Shown here: positions 52,563 to 61,042 of the stretch, piece after piece
How positions within the stretch are numbered: position 1 is the first letter of the stretch
Layout of the letters: each line of letters opens with the position of its first letter
Assembly (NCBI RefSeq): GCF_010119205.1
Contig: NZ_WRXM01000001.1
Location: 930,001 to 994,000, forward strand
Source of the DNA: Haloarcula limicola
Lineage (GTDB): Archaea > Halobacteriota > Halobacteria > Halobacteriales > Haloarculaceae
DNA length: 64,000 nucleotides
Direction: 5' to 3'
The notes under the pieces: model-generated
Seen by the model: only the letters and a program-made list of their open reading frames with translations
Told to the model about the DNA's origin: nothing
Database searches by the model: none
Program-made: the position numbers and the translations under genes

Positions 52563-53183
52563 TCAGTCCAGCAGCGCCATCGCCTCGTCGTCGCTGACCT
52601 GCGAGAAGTCCCGATAGAACTGCCCGACGGCGGCGAAGTTCGGGGGCGTCTCGACGGCGACGACGCCGTCGGCGACGCGTTCGAATTCGTTCGCGGTCTC
52701 GGGCGAGGCGACGGGGACGGCGACGACGACGCTCGCCGCGCCCGCGTCTCGGACGCGCTGGACGCAGGCCCGCATCGTCGCGCCCGTCGCCAGCCCGTCG
52801 TCGACGACGAGAACGCGCTTGCCTGCGAGTTCCAGCGGCGGCCGGTCGCCGCGGTAGCGATCGAACTTCTCCTTGGCCGCCCGCTGTTCGTGTTCGGTCT
52901 CCTCGTCCATGTACTCCGGCGAGAGGTCGAACGAGCCGATGAGGGACTCGTTGCGCCACGTCGTCCCGTCGTCCGCGACGGCGGCGACGGCGAGTTCGGG
53001 GTTGCCCGGCGCGCCGACCTTCCGGGCGACGACGACGTCGAGCGGCGTGTCGAGCGCGTCCGCGACCGCTCGCCCGACCGGAAGCCCGCCCCGAGGAATC
53101 GCCAGCACGATGTCCGCGTCGACGTTCGCCCGCGCTATCGCCGCGGCGAGTCGCTCCCCGGCCTCCGTGCGGTTTGCGAACAT
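52563..53183 (-). CDS. Phosphoribosyltransferase family protein
   Basis: 206 residues. The PRPP-binding motif is VLVVDDGLATGATM (residues about 122-135), with IPRGGLPVGRAVADAL near the N-terminus binding pyrophosphate. The family ranges from purine or pyrimidine salvage to regulators; the substrate hood here is not recognisable. Start MFANRTEAGE is the first after a non-coding stretch. Convergent with dapE and followed by an MFS gene in the same direction. Confidence 0.82.
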   Translation of the reverse strand: MFANRTEAGERLAAAIARANVDADIVLAIPRGGLPVGRAVADALDTPLDVVVARKVGAPGNPELAVAAVADDGTTWRNESLIGSFDLSPEYMDEETEHEQRAAKEKFDRYRGDRPPLELAGKRVLVVDDGLATGATMRACVQRVRDAGAASVVVAVPVASPETANEFERVADGVVAVETPPNFAAVGQFYRDFSQVSDDEAMALLD

Positions 53184-53221
53184 GTAACTGACTACGAACG
53201 ATGCCGTGATAACGCTCGCGG

Positions 53222-54532
53222 TCAGTCCTGCGGGGCGGCCGCGGTCGGGTCGTCGCCCACCGAGAGCGTCTCCTCGACCTGCCAGTACGTGAGGACGAGC
53301 GCGATCAGCGCCAGCGCCGCGCCGACGGTGAACGGCGTGCTGAACCCTCCGAGGTTGTAGAGCAGGCCCGACGCGAGCGGGCCGGCGGCGACGCCGAGGC
53401 CGAACGCCATCGTCAGCACCGACAGCGTCGTCCCGGAGCCGCGCTGTCCCGCGAGGTCGCCGGCCAGCGCCAGCGACGGCGCGAACACGAGGGCGACGGC
53501 GACGCCCTGGACGAACCGCGCGGCGAGCATCAGCCACGGGTCGGTGACGAGGCCCTGTGCGTACACCGCCGGGACGAGGACGACGAACCCGGCGACGACG
53601 AACGGCCGCCGCCCGATTCGGTCGCTCGCCCGGCCGACCGGCACCTGCAGGAGGACGTTGGCGATGACGACGGCCGCGAACTGGACGCTGAACATGAACG
53701 TCGACTCGTCTAAGCGCGCCCGGATCGGGCCTTCGAGCGTGGCGAACAGCGCGATGGTCGTCGCCATCATGAACGTCCCGACGCCGAGGACGAACACCGA
53801 GTCCAGCCCGTTCCCGTCGGGGTCGAAGACGGCGACCGAGAGGTTCTTGCTCGCGGCGTCGGCGGCGACGGGCGGGTCCTCGATGAGGACGGCGACCAGC
53901 GCGAAACTGACGAGCGCCCCGGCGACGGCGACGGCGAAGGCGGCGGTGAACCCCGAGAAGGAGAGACCGCCGAGCGCGTATGAGACGACCCCCTCGGCAC
54001 CGAACCCGCCGGTGACGACGACGCCTGCGATAATGGGGCCGAACCCGAATCCGATGAGTCTGAAGGTGTTGAACACGCCGAAGTTCCCGCCCCGCTCGCT
54101 GTCGCTCTCGGCGTAGTCGTTGACCAGCGCGATGGTCGCGGGGATGGTGAACGCCGCGCCGACGCCCTGGAGCGCCCGCGCCACGAGCACCGCCCAGTAC
54201 GAGGAGAGGAACGGATACGAGGCGCTCCCGACGGCGAAGATCAGGAGTCCAACGAGGACGAACGACCGACGGCGACCGGTTCGGTCGGATATCCGGCCCG
54301 TGACCGGCTGACCGAAGGAGTTGAGCAGCCCGAACAGCGAGAGGACGAGACCGATGAGCGTCTCCTCGCGGAGGACGAACCCCAGCAGTTCGGCCCCGGC
54401 GATGCCGGTGAGCGTCACCTGCCCGCTGGCGATGTACAGCGGGAGGACGATGATGAGGAAGGAGTTGCCCAGCGCGTCCGCCAACCGAGCGAACGCCAGG
54501 GTCAAGACGCGGTTGTCGGTTCCGAGGACCAT
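53222..54532 (-). CDS. MFS transporter
   Basis: 436 residues, about 12 helices. The A-motif GRISDRTGRRRSFVLVG between helices 2 and 3 and its half-copy GRASDRIGRRPFVVAG in the second half are typical of the major facilitator superfamily. The VLTLAFARLADALGNSF start fits. It likely exports small molecules or drugs; substrate unknown. No substrate-specific motif is visible. Confidence 0.88.
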   Translation of the reverse strand: MVLGTDNRVLTLAFARLADALGNSFLIIVLPLYIASGQVTLTGIAGAELLGFVLREETLIGLVLSLFGLLNSFGQPVTGRISDRTGRRRSFVLVGLLIFAVGSASYPFLSSYWAVLVARALQGVGAAFTIPATIALVNDYAESDSERGGNFGVFNTFRLIGFGFGPIIAGVVVTGGFGAEGVVSYALGGLSFSGFTAAFAVAVAGALVSFALVAVLIEDPPVAADAASKNLSVAVFDPDGNGLDSVFVLGVGTFMMATTIALFATLEGPIRARLDESTFMFSVQFAAVVIANVLLQVPVGRASDRIGRRPFVVAGFVVLVPAVYAQGLVTDPWLMLAARFVQGVAVALVFAPSLALAGDLAGQRGSGTTLSVLTMAFGLGVAAGPLASGLLYNLGGFSTPFTVGAALALIALVLTYWQVEETLSVGDDPTAAAPQD

Positions 54533-54621
54533 CTACGGGACAGTTGGCCGCTTGCCACCTGAGAGTTCCGTTCGCGGACGGAGCCACAAGAGATTCATAC
54601 CGGTAGTCGCCCCGTAGAAAC

Positions 54622-54849
54622 GTGTCCGCACGCGAACGATTGAGCGACGCCGTCTTCGAAGCCGTCGCCGCTCGGGAGGGCGTCGACCCGACGGAGCTGC
54701 CGGAGCCGGTGTTCCCGCAGATAGACCCCGACGCCCTCGACGACCTGTTCAGAGGCGGAACAGGACGAGTCGCGTTCAGGTATCTCGACTACGAGGTGAC
54801 AGTCCGTAGCAGCGGCGACGTCTCGGTCGAAACGCTCGGCGACCGCTGA
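54622..54849 (+). CDS. HalOD1 output-domain protein, small
   Basis: 75 residues with GTG start (VSARERLSDAVFEAVAAREG). The pattern VDPTELPEPVFPQIDPDALDDLF then VAFRYLDYEVTVRSSGD matches the haloarchaeal HalOD1 output domain often found at the end of sensor proteins, here alone. Function unknown; it may act as a regulator or partner in signalling. Confidence 0.75.
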   Translation: MSARERLSDAVFEAVAAREGVDPTELPEPVFPQIDPDALDDLFRGGTGRVAFRYLDYEVTVRSSGDVSVETLGDR

Positions 54850-54853
54850 CGAT

Positions 54854-56251
54854 CTAGTCGTTCTCGCCGTCGACGCTGTCGGCCAGTTCGGCGGCGATTC
54901 CCGTGTACCCCGCCGGCGTGAGCGCGTCGAGTTCGGCCCGCACGTCATCGCTCACGTCGAGGTCCGCGAACAGCTCGCGGAAGTCCTCGATGGTCACCTC
55001 GCGGCCGCGCGTGGCCTTCTTGACCTGTTCGTAAGCGTCCTCGTACCCCTCCCGGCGGAGGATGGTCTGGACCGCCTCGCCGATGATCTCGGGCGTCGAA
55101 TCCAGTTCCTCCCGCATCGCCTGCTCGTTCGGGACGACCTTCGCCAGCCCGTTCTGACACTTCTCGTAGCCGATCAGACAGTGGGCGAAGGCCGCGCCGA
55201 CGTTCCGCTTGACCGTCGAATCGGAGAGGTCGCGCTGGAGGCGGGAGGTGGTGACGTAGTCCCCGAGGAAGACCAGGTCCGAGTTGGCCTTCGAGAGGTT
55301 CCCCTCGCTGTTCTCGAAGTCGATCGGGTTGACCTTGTGCGGCATCGTCGAGGAGCCGGTCTCGCCCTCGACGGTCTCCTGCCCGAGGTAGCGGTCCGAG
55401 ACGTACAGCCACATGTCGAGGTCCATGTCCAACAGGACGTTGTTCGCCCCGCGCAGGGCGTCGAAGAGCGCTTCGAGGTCGTCGCAGGGGTTGACCTGCG
55501 TCGTCAGCGGTTCGTGGTCGATCCCCAACTCGCCGACGAACTCGCGGGCGAAGGCGGGCCAGTCCACGTCGGGATAGGCGGCGTGGTGGGCTGCGTAGGT
55601 GCCCGAGGCCCCCGCGAGTTTCCCCGAGAGGCCCTCGGCGGCGCGTTCGATCCGTCCGATAGCTCGGCCGAGCCGGGAGGCGTAGACGGCCATCTCCTTG
55701 CCGAAGGTCGTCGGCGTCGCCGGCTGGCCGTGGGTGCGGGCCAGCATCGGCACGTCGCCGTACTCGTGGGCCATCTCGACGAGCGTGTCCCGAATATCGC
55801 GCAGTTCCGGGACGAGCACGTCCTCGGCGGCGGGTTTCACCAGCAGGCGATGGGCGAGGTTGTTCACGTCCTCGCTGGTCAGCCCGAAGTGGATCCAGTG
55901 GTCGGCGTCCAGTCCGTCGGGCATCCCCAGCCGGACGAAGTACTCGATGGCCTTCACGTCGTGGTTGGTGGCCGCGTACTCGCCGTACCCCTCCGTCTCC
56001 AGCTGCTTGACGACGCTCGCGTCCTCGTCGTCGAACTCCTCGTAGAGCGAGCGCAGCGTGGCTCGCTGGTCGCCGTCGATCGAGAGCGGCGTCGCCTCCA
56101 GGTCGGCGAGCGCGAGCAGGTACTCGACTTCGACTTCGACGCGGGCGCGCATGAGCGCCCGCTCGCTTGCGTACGGGACGAGCGGTTCGGTGTAGCGGGC
56201 GTACCGGCCGTCCAGCGGCGAGACGGCGGCGAGCGGCCCTCTTTCGGTCAT
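54854..56251 (-). CDS. purB: Adenylosuccinate lyase
   Basis: 465 residues. Signature SSTMPHKVNPIDFENSEGN (flexible loop with the catalytic Ser), THGQPATPTTFGKEMAVYA, FGLTSEDVNNLAHR and HWIHFG define the fumarase superfamily member PurB. It cleaves SAICAR and adenylosuccinate in purine synthesis. The start MTERGPLAAVSPLDGRYA is used; longer versions are basic and not conserved. It is 4 bases from the HalOD1 stop in convergent orientation. Confidence 0.93.
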   Translation of the reverse strand: MTERGPLAAVSPLDGRYARYTEPLVPYASERALMRARVEVEVEYLLALADLEATPLSIDGDQRATLRSLYEEFDDEDASVVKQLETEGYGEYAATNHDVKAIEYFVRLGMPDGLDADHWIHFGLTSEDVNNLAHRLLVKPAAEDVLVPELRDIRDTLVEMAHEYGDVPMLARTHGQPATPTTFGKEMAVYASRLGRAIGRIERAAEGLSGKLAGASGTYAAHHAAYPDVDWPAFAREFVGELGIDHEPLTTQVNPCDDLEALFDALRGANNVLLDMDLDMWLYVSDRYLGQETVEGETGSSTMPHKVNPIDFENSEGNLSKANSDLVFLGDYVTTSRLQRDLSDSTVKRNVGAAFAHCLIGYEKCQNGLAKVVPNEQAMREELDSTPEIIGEAVQTILRREGYEDAYEQVKKATRGREVTIEDFRELFADLDVSDDVRAELDALTPAGYTGIAAELADSVDGEND

Positions 56252-56391
56252 GTGGGACTCTCCGCGGGAGGCCGGAAAAAGCGTGACGACTCGGCCGCCC
56301 GAGTACCGCCGCCGGGCCGAGACGGGCGATTTTCCGGCCGGTGGGTCGGCGTATAAATGCTTTTGACCCTCCCTGCCGGAACTACGTGCCA

Positions 56392-59187
56392 ATGAGTTCC
56401 GGCCGCGTCGCATCCGAGGCCGTACTCGCCGCCTGTGATCGGCTGGGGCGCGCCCACGAGCCGGTCACGGCGACCGAGGTCGCCGACGAGCTCGGATGCG
56501 AGAGTCGAGCAGTCGCCGACAGGCTCGCCGACTTAGTCGATCAGGGGCGGATGGCGAGTAAGGTGATCGGCGAGCAGCGAGTCTGGTGGCTGCCCGGTGG
56601 GCCCGACGACGCGAGCGCCGACGACGCATCGCCGCGGAGCGCGACCGCGGACGAGCCGACGGGCCCGGAAAGCGGTGGGAGAGGACCACCGGAGGCGGGA
56701 GATATCCTCCGTCGCATCTCCGACGGGTTCTACGCGCTCGACGACGAGTGGCGGTTCACGCACGTCAACGAGCGAGCCGTCGAGCTGATCGACTATCGGG
56801 ACGAGGGGTTGGTCGGCCGCGACATCTGGGAGGTCTTCGAGTGGGCGGCCGACTCGAAGCTCGGCGAGGAATACCGGGCCGCGATGGCGACACAGGAACC
56901 GACCGCCTTCGAGTTCTACTCCCCGGAGCCGCTCTCGGCGTGGTACGAGATCAACGCGTATCCGTCCGAGAGCGGCCTCTCGGTGTATTTCCGGGACGTC
57001 ACCGAGCGCAAGGAGCGCCAGCGGCGACTCGAACGGAGCGAGCGCCGCTATCGGACGCTCGTCGAGCACTTCCCGAACGGCGCCGTCGCGCTCGTCGACG
57101 ACTCCCTACGCTACCAGACCGTCGGCGGGAGACCGCCCGAGATCGTCGACGCGACGGCGACGGAACTGGAGAGCCGGCGCGTCAGGGACGCGCTCCCCGC
57201 GCCGCTCGCCGACGAACTCGCCCCCCGGTACGAGGCGGCGCTCGGCGGCGACGCGAGCACGTTCGAGTTCGAGTTCGACGAGAGCGTCTTCCGTATTCGG
57301 ACGGTCCCGATCAGAGACGACGACGGCGACGTCTTCGCGGCGCTGGGAATGTCGCAAGACATCACCGAGCAGAAAGAGCGAGAGCGCCGCTTGCGCGACG
57401 CGAAGTCCCAGTTCGAGGCCGCGACCGCGGCGGGAGCGGTCGGAACCTGGGAGTGGGACGTCCGGGCGGACCGCGTGGTCACGGACGCCGCGTCCGCCGA
57501 GAAGTTCGGACTCGACCCGGACGCTGCCCGCGAAGGCGTGCCGCTGGGTCAGTTCGTCGACGCGATATACGAGGCCGACCGCGAACGGGTCGAGGCGGAG
57601 ATCGAAGCCGCCGTCGAGTCGGGCGGCGAGTACGAGGCGGAGTACCGCGTCCGGGACGCCGACGGCGACCTCCGCTGGGTCGTGGCTCGCGGGCACGTCG
57701 AGCGCGACGCCGACGGCGACGCCGTGCGGTTCCCCGGCGCGCTCACCGACATCACCGAGCGCAAACACGCCGAACGGGAGCGGGACGAACACCGGAAGAA
57801 ACTCCAGACGCTCTTCGACGTGCTCCCGGTCGGCGTCGTCGTCACCGACGGCGACGGCCGGTTCGACGAGGTCAACGACGCGGCGAAGGAACTGCTCGAT
57901 ATCGGCCCGCAGGACGTCGCGGCGATTTCGGATTACGGTCAGTACCGCGGCCGCTGGGCCGACACCGGCGAGCCGGTCGCGCCACAGGAGTGGGCGCTGA
58001 ACCGCATCCTCCGCGGCGAGAAAGTGACTCGGCCGGACGTCTACGAGATCGAGACCGCCGACGGTGAACGGAAGATCGTGATGGTCCACGGGATGCCGAT
58101 CCGCGACGCGAACGGGAACGTGACGCACGGCGTCGTCACGCTCACGGACATCACCGCGCGTCGGACCTACCAGCGCCAACTCGAGGAGAGCGAGCGCCGC
58201 TACCGCACGCTCGCCGAGCACTTCCCGAACGGCGCCGTCGGCGTCTTCGACCCCGACCTCCGGTACACGGTGGCACAGGGGAGCGAACTGGGGGAGCGAC
58301 TGCCCGGTCGAGCGGAACTCGAGGGGAGACGGATGCCGGACGTCTTCCCACCGGACGTGGCCGCAAACCTCGAACCCCTGTTCGAGGCGGCCGTCGAAGA
58401 CGGTGAGACCGATAGCGCCGCGACGGAGTTCGGCGGCCGGACGTGGCGCGTGTGGGCGACCCCGCTTCGCGACGCGAGCGGCGAGATCTTCGCCGGCCTG
58501 AGCTTCGCGCAGGACATCACCGAACAGGTCGAGCGCGAGTCGCGCTTAGAGGAGACCGTCGAGAAACTCGAGGCGTCCAACGAGCGCCTGGAGAGCTTCG
58601 CCAGCATGCTCGCCCACGAGATCCGCAATCCGGTCACCATCGGCCAGATATACAGCCGGCAACTCGCAGACGCCGACTCGGAAGCGGCGTCCTACGTCGC
58701 GGAGGCGTTCGACCGCATCGAGGACATGATCGACGTCATGCTCGTCCTCGCGAGGGGCAACGCCGCGGTCGGAAAGCCCACGCCGGTCGCCGTAGCCGAC
58801 GCCGTCGAAGCGGCGTGGGAGCAAGTCGACGCCGCGGCCGCCGAGTTGCGGCTCTCGACGGACAGACGACTGCAGGCCGACCCCCGCTATCTCCAGCACC
58901 TGTTCCGGAACCTCTTCGAGAACGCGGTCGAACACGGCGGCGACGCCGTCGCGGTGACCGTCGGCGACCTCCCAACCGGGTTCTACGTCGAAGACGACGG
59001 CACCGGCATCCCCGCCGACGAGGTCGACAGCGTCTTCGAGCCCGGGTACACGACGGCCGCGGGACGGGGCGGTACCGGTCTCGGGCTGGCGTTCGTGCGG
59101 GAACTCGCCCGGGTGTACGGCTGGGAGTGTACGGTGACCGAGAGCGAGCGCGGCGGCGCGCGCTTCGAGTTCACCGGCGTAAACTGA
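56392..59187 (+). CDS. Multi-PAS sensor histidine kinase with N-terminal winged helix
   Basis: 931 residues: an N-terminal HTH-like region (1-70, VTATEVADELGCESRAVADR), then five PAS domains at about 100-215, 222-338, 345-460, 468-590 and 605-725, followed by the phosphoacceptor helix (SMLAHEIRNPVTIGQIYSRQ) and an ATPase domain (FRNLFENAVEHGG, DDGTGIPADEVDSVFEPG, GGTGLGLAFV). PAS2 and PAS5 are near copies (ERRYRTLVEHFPNGAVALVD against ERRYRTLAEHFPNGAVGVFD). No membrane helix, so a cytoplasmic sensor is likely. No response regulator is adjacent. Confidence 0.88.
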   Translation: MSSGRVASEAVLAACDRLGRAHEPVTATEVADELGCESRAVADRLADLVDQGRMASKVIGEQRVWWLPGGPDDASADDASPRSATADEPTGPESGGRGPPEAGDILRRISDGFYALDDEWRFTHVNERAVELIDYRDEGLVGRDIWEVFEWAADSKLGEEYRAAMATQEPTAFEFYSPEPLSAWYEINAYPSESGLSVYFRDVTERKERQRRLERSERRYRTLVEHFPNGAVALVDDSLRYQTVGGRPPEIVDATATELESRRVRDALPAPLADELAPRYEAALGGDASTFEFEFDESVFRIRTVPIRDDDGDVFAALGMSQDITEQKERERRLRDAKSQFEAATAAGAVGTWEWDVRADRVVTDAASAEKFGLDPDAAREGVPLGQFVDAIYEADRERVEAEIEAAVESGGEYEAEYRVRDADGDLRWVVARGHVERDADGDAVRFPGALTDITERKHAERERDEHRKKLQTLFDVLPVGVVVTDGDGRFDEVNDAAKELLDIGPQDVAAISDYGQYRGRWADTGEPVAPQEWALNRILRGEKVTRPDVYEIETADGERKIVMVHGMPIRDANGNVTHGVVTLTDITARRTYQRQLEESERRYRTLAEHFPNGAVGVFDPDLRYTVAQGSELGERLPGRAELEGRRMPDVFPPDVAANLEPLFEAAVEDGETDSAATEFGGRTWRVWATPLRDASGEIFAGLSFAQDITEQVERESRLEETVEKLEASNERLESFASMLAHEIRNPVTIGQIYSRQLADADSEAASYVAEAFDRIEDMIDVMLVLARGNAAVGKPTPVAVADAVEAAWEQVDAAAAELRLSTDRRLQADPRYLQHLFRNLFENAVEHGGDAVAVTVGDLPTGFYVEDDGTGIPADEVDSVFEPGYTTAAGRGGTGLGLAFVRELARVYGWECTVTESERGGARFEFTGVN

Positions 59188-59188
59188 G

Positions 59189-60145
59189 TCAGCCGCTCGT
59201 CGCCCGGTGGTAGTGCGACTGATAGCGCTTGAGCTTCCGATACAGCAGATACCCGACGACGAGGTCGAAACTGATGACGAACCCGACGAACAGCAGGAGG
59301 TTCCACCCCGGAATCAGCTGCGGCAAGTACGTCACCGACGTGTTGTAGATCGCGTGGATGACCGCCGCGATGAGGATCCCCTTCACCACGATGGGGCCGG
59401 CGTTATCGCTGTTGAACTTCGCCAGCCCGAGGTAGTAGCCCGCGAAGGAGGAGTAGAGGACGTGGCCGGGACCGACGAACGCCCGGCTCGTCGCCGTCTG
59501 TAGCGCCGCGACGATGGGCTCCCCGGCGTCTTGAGCCGACAGCGCCTGGGTGTATCCCTGTGAGATGTACAGCGCGTTCTCGATGCTGGCGAACCCGAGT
59601 CCGGCGACGGCCCCGTAGACGACGCCGTCGACGACGGCGTTGATGGAGCCGAACGCGCCGACCCGCACCGCGAGCCACTTCACCGTCTCCTCGATGGGAC
59701 CGACGACGAGGAAGAAGTACAGCACCATCCCGACGACGGGGACGAACTGAAACAGCGGGTTGAGCAGCGTGTTCACGAGCGCGGCGATGCTGGCGAAGAG
59801 AATCGAGAGGACGAACGTGATGGCGAGCGGTTCGAGCGGCTCCCTGTTCGTCGGGTCGCCGTACCAGAGATAGCCGACGATGGCCAGCGCGGGCACCGCC
59901 GACAGCGCCGCCAGAACCCCCAGTTCCGGCTGGCGAATCGCCAGCAGGATCGTCGCCGCCAGTTGCGCGACGAACAGCAACAGGGCGAGCACGATGAGGA
60001 GCCACCGTCGGGAGGCGTGTAACAGCCCGTAGAGGCTGACCGATATCCCGTCGAGCGCCGACCGCGGCTCCCAGTCGGCGATGTCGTAGAGATCTGTCGA
60101 ACCGGACAGTGCTGCGGCGACTGGATCGGACTCGTCGTCTGACAC
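59189..60145 (-). CDS. PrsW family intramembrane metalloprotease
   Basis: 318 residues, about eight membrane helices, GTG start. The catalytic elements of PrsW are seen: VGPIEETVKWLAVRVG (two Glu and Lys), FASIENALYI, GPGHVLYSSFAGYYLG and AVIHAIYNT. Family members cut within membrane helices of regulators or surface proteins. It ends 1 base from the histidine kinase stop, convergent. Function partner unknown. Confidence 0.82.
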   Translation of the reverse strand: MSDDESDPVAAALSGSTDLYDIADWEPRSALDGISVSLYGLLHASRRWLLIVLALLLFVAQLAATILLAIRQPELGVLAALSAVPALAIVGYLWYGDPTNREPLEPLAITFVLSILFASIAALVNTLLNPLFQFVPVVGMVLYFFLVVGPIEETVKWLAVRVGAFGSINAVVDGVVYGAVAGLGFASIENALYISQGYTQALSAQDAGEPIVAALQTATSRAFVGPGHVLYSSFAGYYLGLAKFNSDNAGPIVVKGILIAAVIHAIYNTSVTYLPQLIPGWNLLLFVGFVISFDLVVGYLLYRKLKRYQSHYHRATSG

Positions 60146-60294
60146 GCCAGAGTTATCTCACGGCAGCCACCTCATAGTTTCGCCGGAATTTCCCACTCTA
60201 CGCGTCCAGTAGACACCCGAACCTCGGGTTTTCGATATGCCGCTCGCTCCGAACCACGCTGCTCACGAGTCGCTTCGCTTCTCGTTCGCGTCGT

Positions 60295-60331
60295 CGAGGG
60301 GCTGTCGTCGCTTCGCTCCGGCAGCCCCTCG
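60295..60331. repeat. Long stem-loop adjoining a stop codon
   Basis: CGAGGGGCTG (60295-60304), 17-base loop rich in CGCTTCG, and CAGCCCCTCG (60322-60331), ending at the stop codon of the minus-strand gene to its right. The neighbouring 60 bp are repetitive (GAGTCGCTTCGCTTCTCG). It may terminate that gene or be a mobile palindrome. The gap at 60146-60331 otherwise holds only the PrsW promoter region. Confidence 0.45.
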
Positions 60332-60895
60332 CTACTCGGGCCCTCGCTGGACCCACCCGTAATCCTTCTCTAAGTCCCCGAATCGGCCGTCCGGCGGGTC
60401 GTAGCGATAGAGGTCCTGTCCCAGCGCGACCCACGCCAGCCCGTACGGCAGCGCGGCCCACGGCGAGAGGTCCAACCCGAGGAAGGCGACCGTTCCAGCG
60501 GCCAGAAGGACGCCGAGCCACGGCGGCTGCATGCGGGTCCGGACGAGGCCGACGCTGACGAGTATCGAGCCGCTGACCAGCGCGAGGACGCCGAGACCGA
60601 CGACCCACTGCGGGTCGGCGTCGGTGAGAACCCGCAGCGACTGGCCGACGGCGAAGACGGCCCCGCCGAGGACGCCGAGCCACGCGCCGCCGGTCCCCGG
60701 CCGCTTCATCCGCTGGCCGTAGAAGCTCTCGACGGCGTAGTGGCCGGCGACGACGCCCAGCGTCGAGCAGACGACCGCGAGCAGTATCGGGTCGCTCTCG
60801 CTGCCCGTGAGTCCGAGCGCCACGGCCCAGCCGACCCAGACGGCTCCCCCGACGGCGGCGACGGCCCCGGCGCGCTGACACCGTAGCTTCGACAT
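60332..60895 (-). CDS. Membrane protein of unknown function
   Basis: 187 residues with five or six membrane helices (about 10-32, 38-58, 70-92, 98-118, 125-148) and a polar C-terminus (DLYRYDPPDGRFGDLEKDYG). No transporter or enzyme motif is recognised. It is the only gene between PrsW and the purNH fusion, in the opposite direction to the latter. Codon use matches core genes. Confidence 0.6.
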   Translation of the reverse strand: MSKLRCQRAGAVAAVGGAVWVGWAVALGLTGSESDPILLAVVCSTLGVVAGHYAVESFYGQRMKRPGTGGAWLGVLGGAVFAVGQSLRVLTDADPQWVVGLGVLALVSGSILVSVGLVRTRMQPPWLGVLLAAGTVAFLGLDLSPWAALPYGLAWVALGQDLYRYDPPDGRFGDLEKDYGWVQRGPE

Positions 60896-61042
60896 GGTGA
60901 GGACTGGACGGGGAGACTACAAAGGGACACCGACACGCGAACGCCCGCGACGCCCGTCGAGCGCCGCAGTCGCGTCGTTCCCGTCGGAACTCCCGGCGCT
61001 CGTTTCGCAACTACTTTGCGCGCCCCGCGCCCCCTCTCGGAT

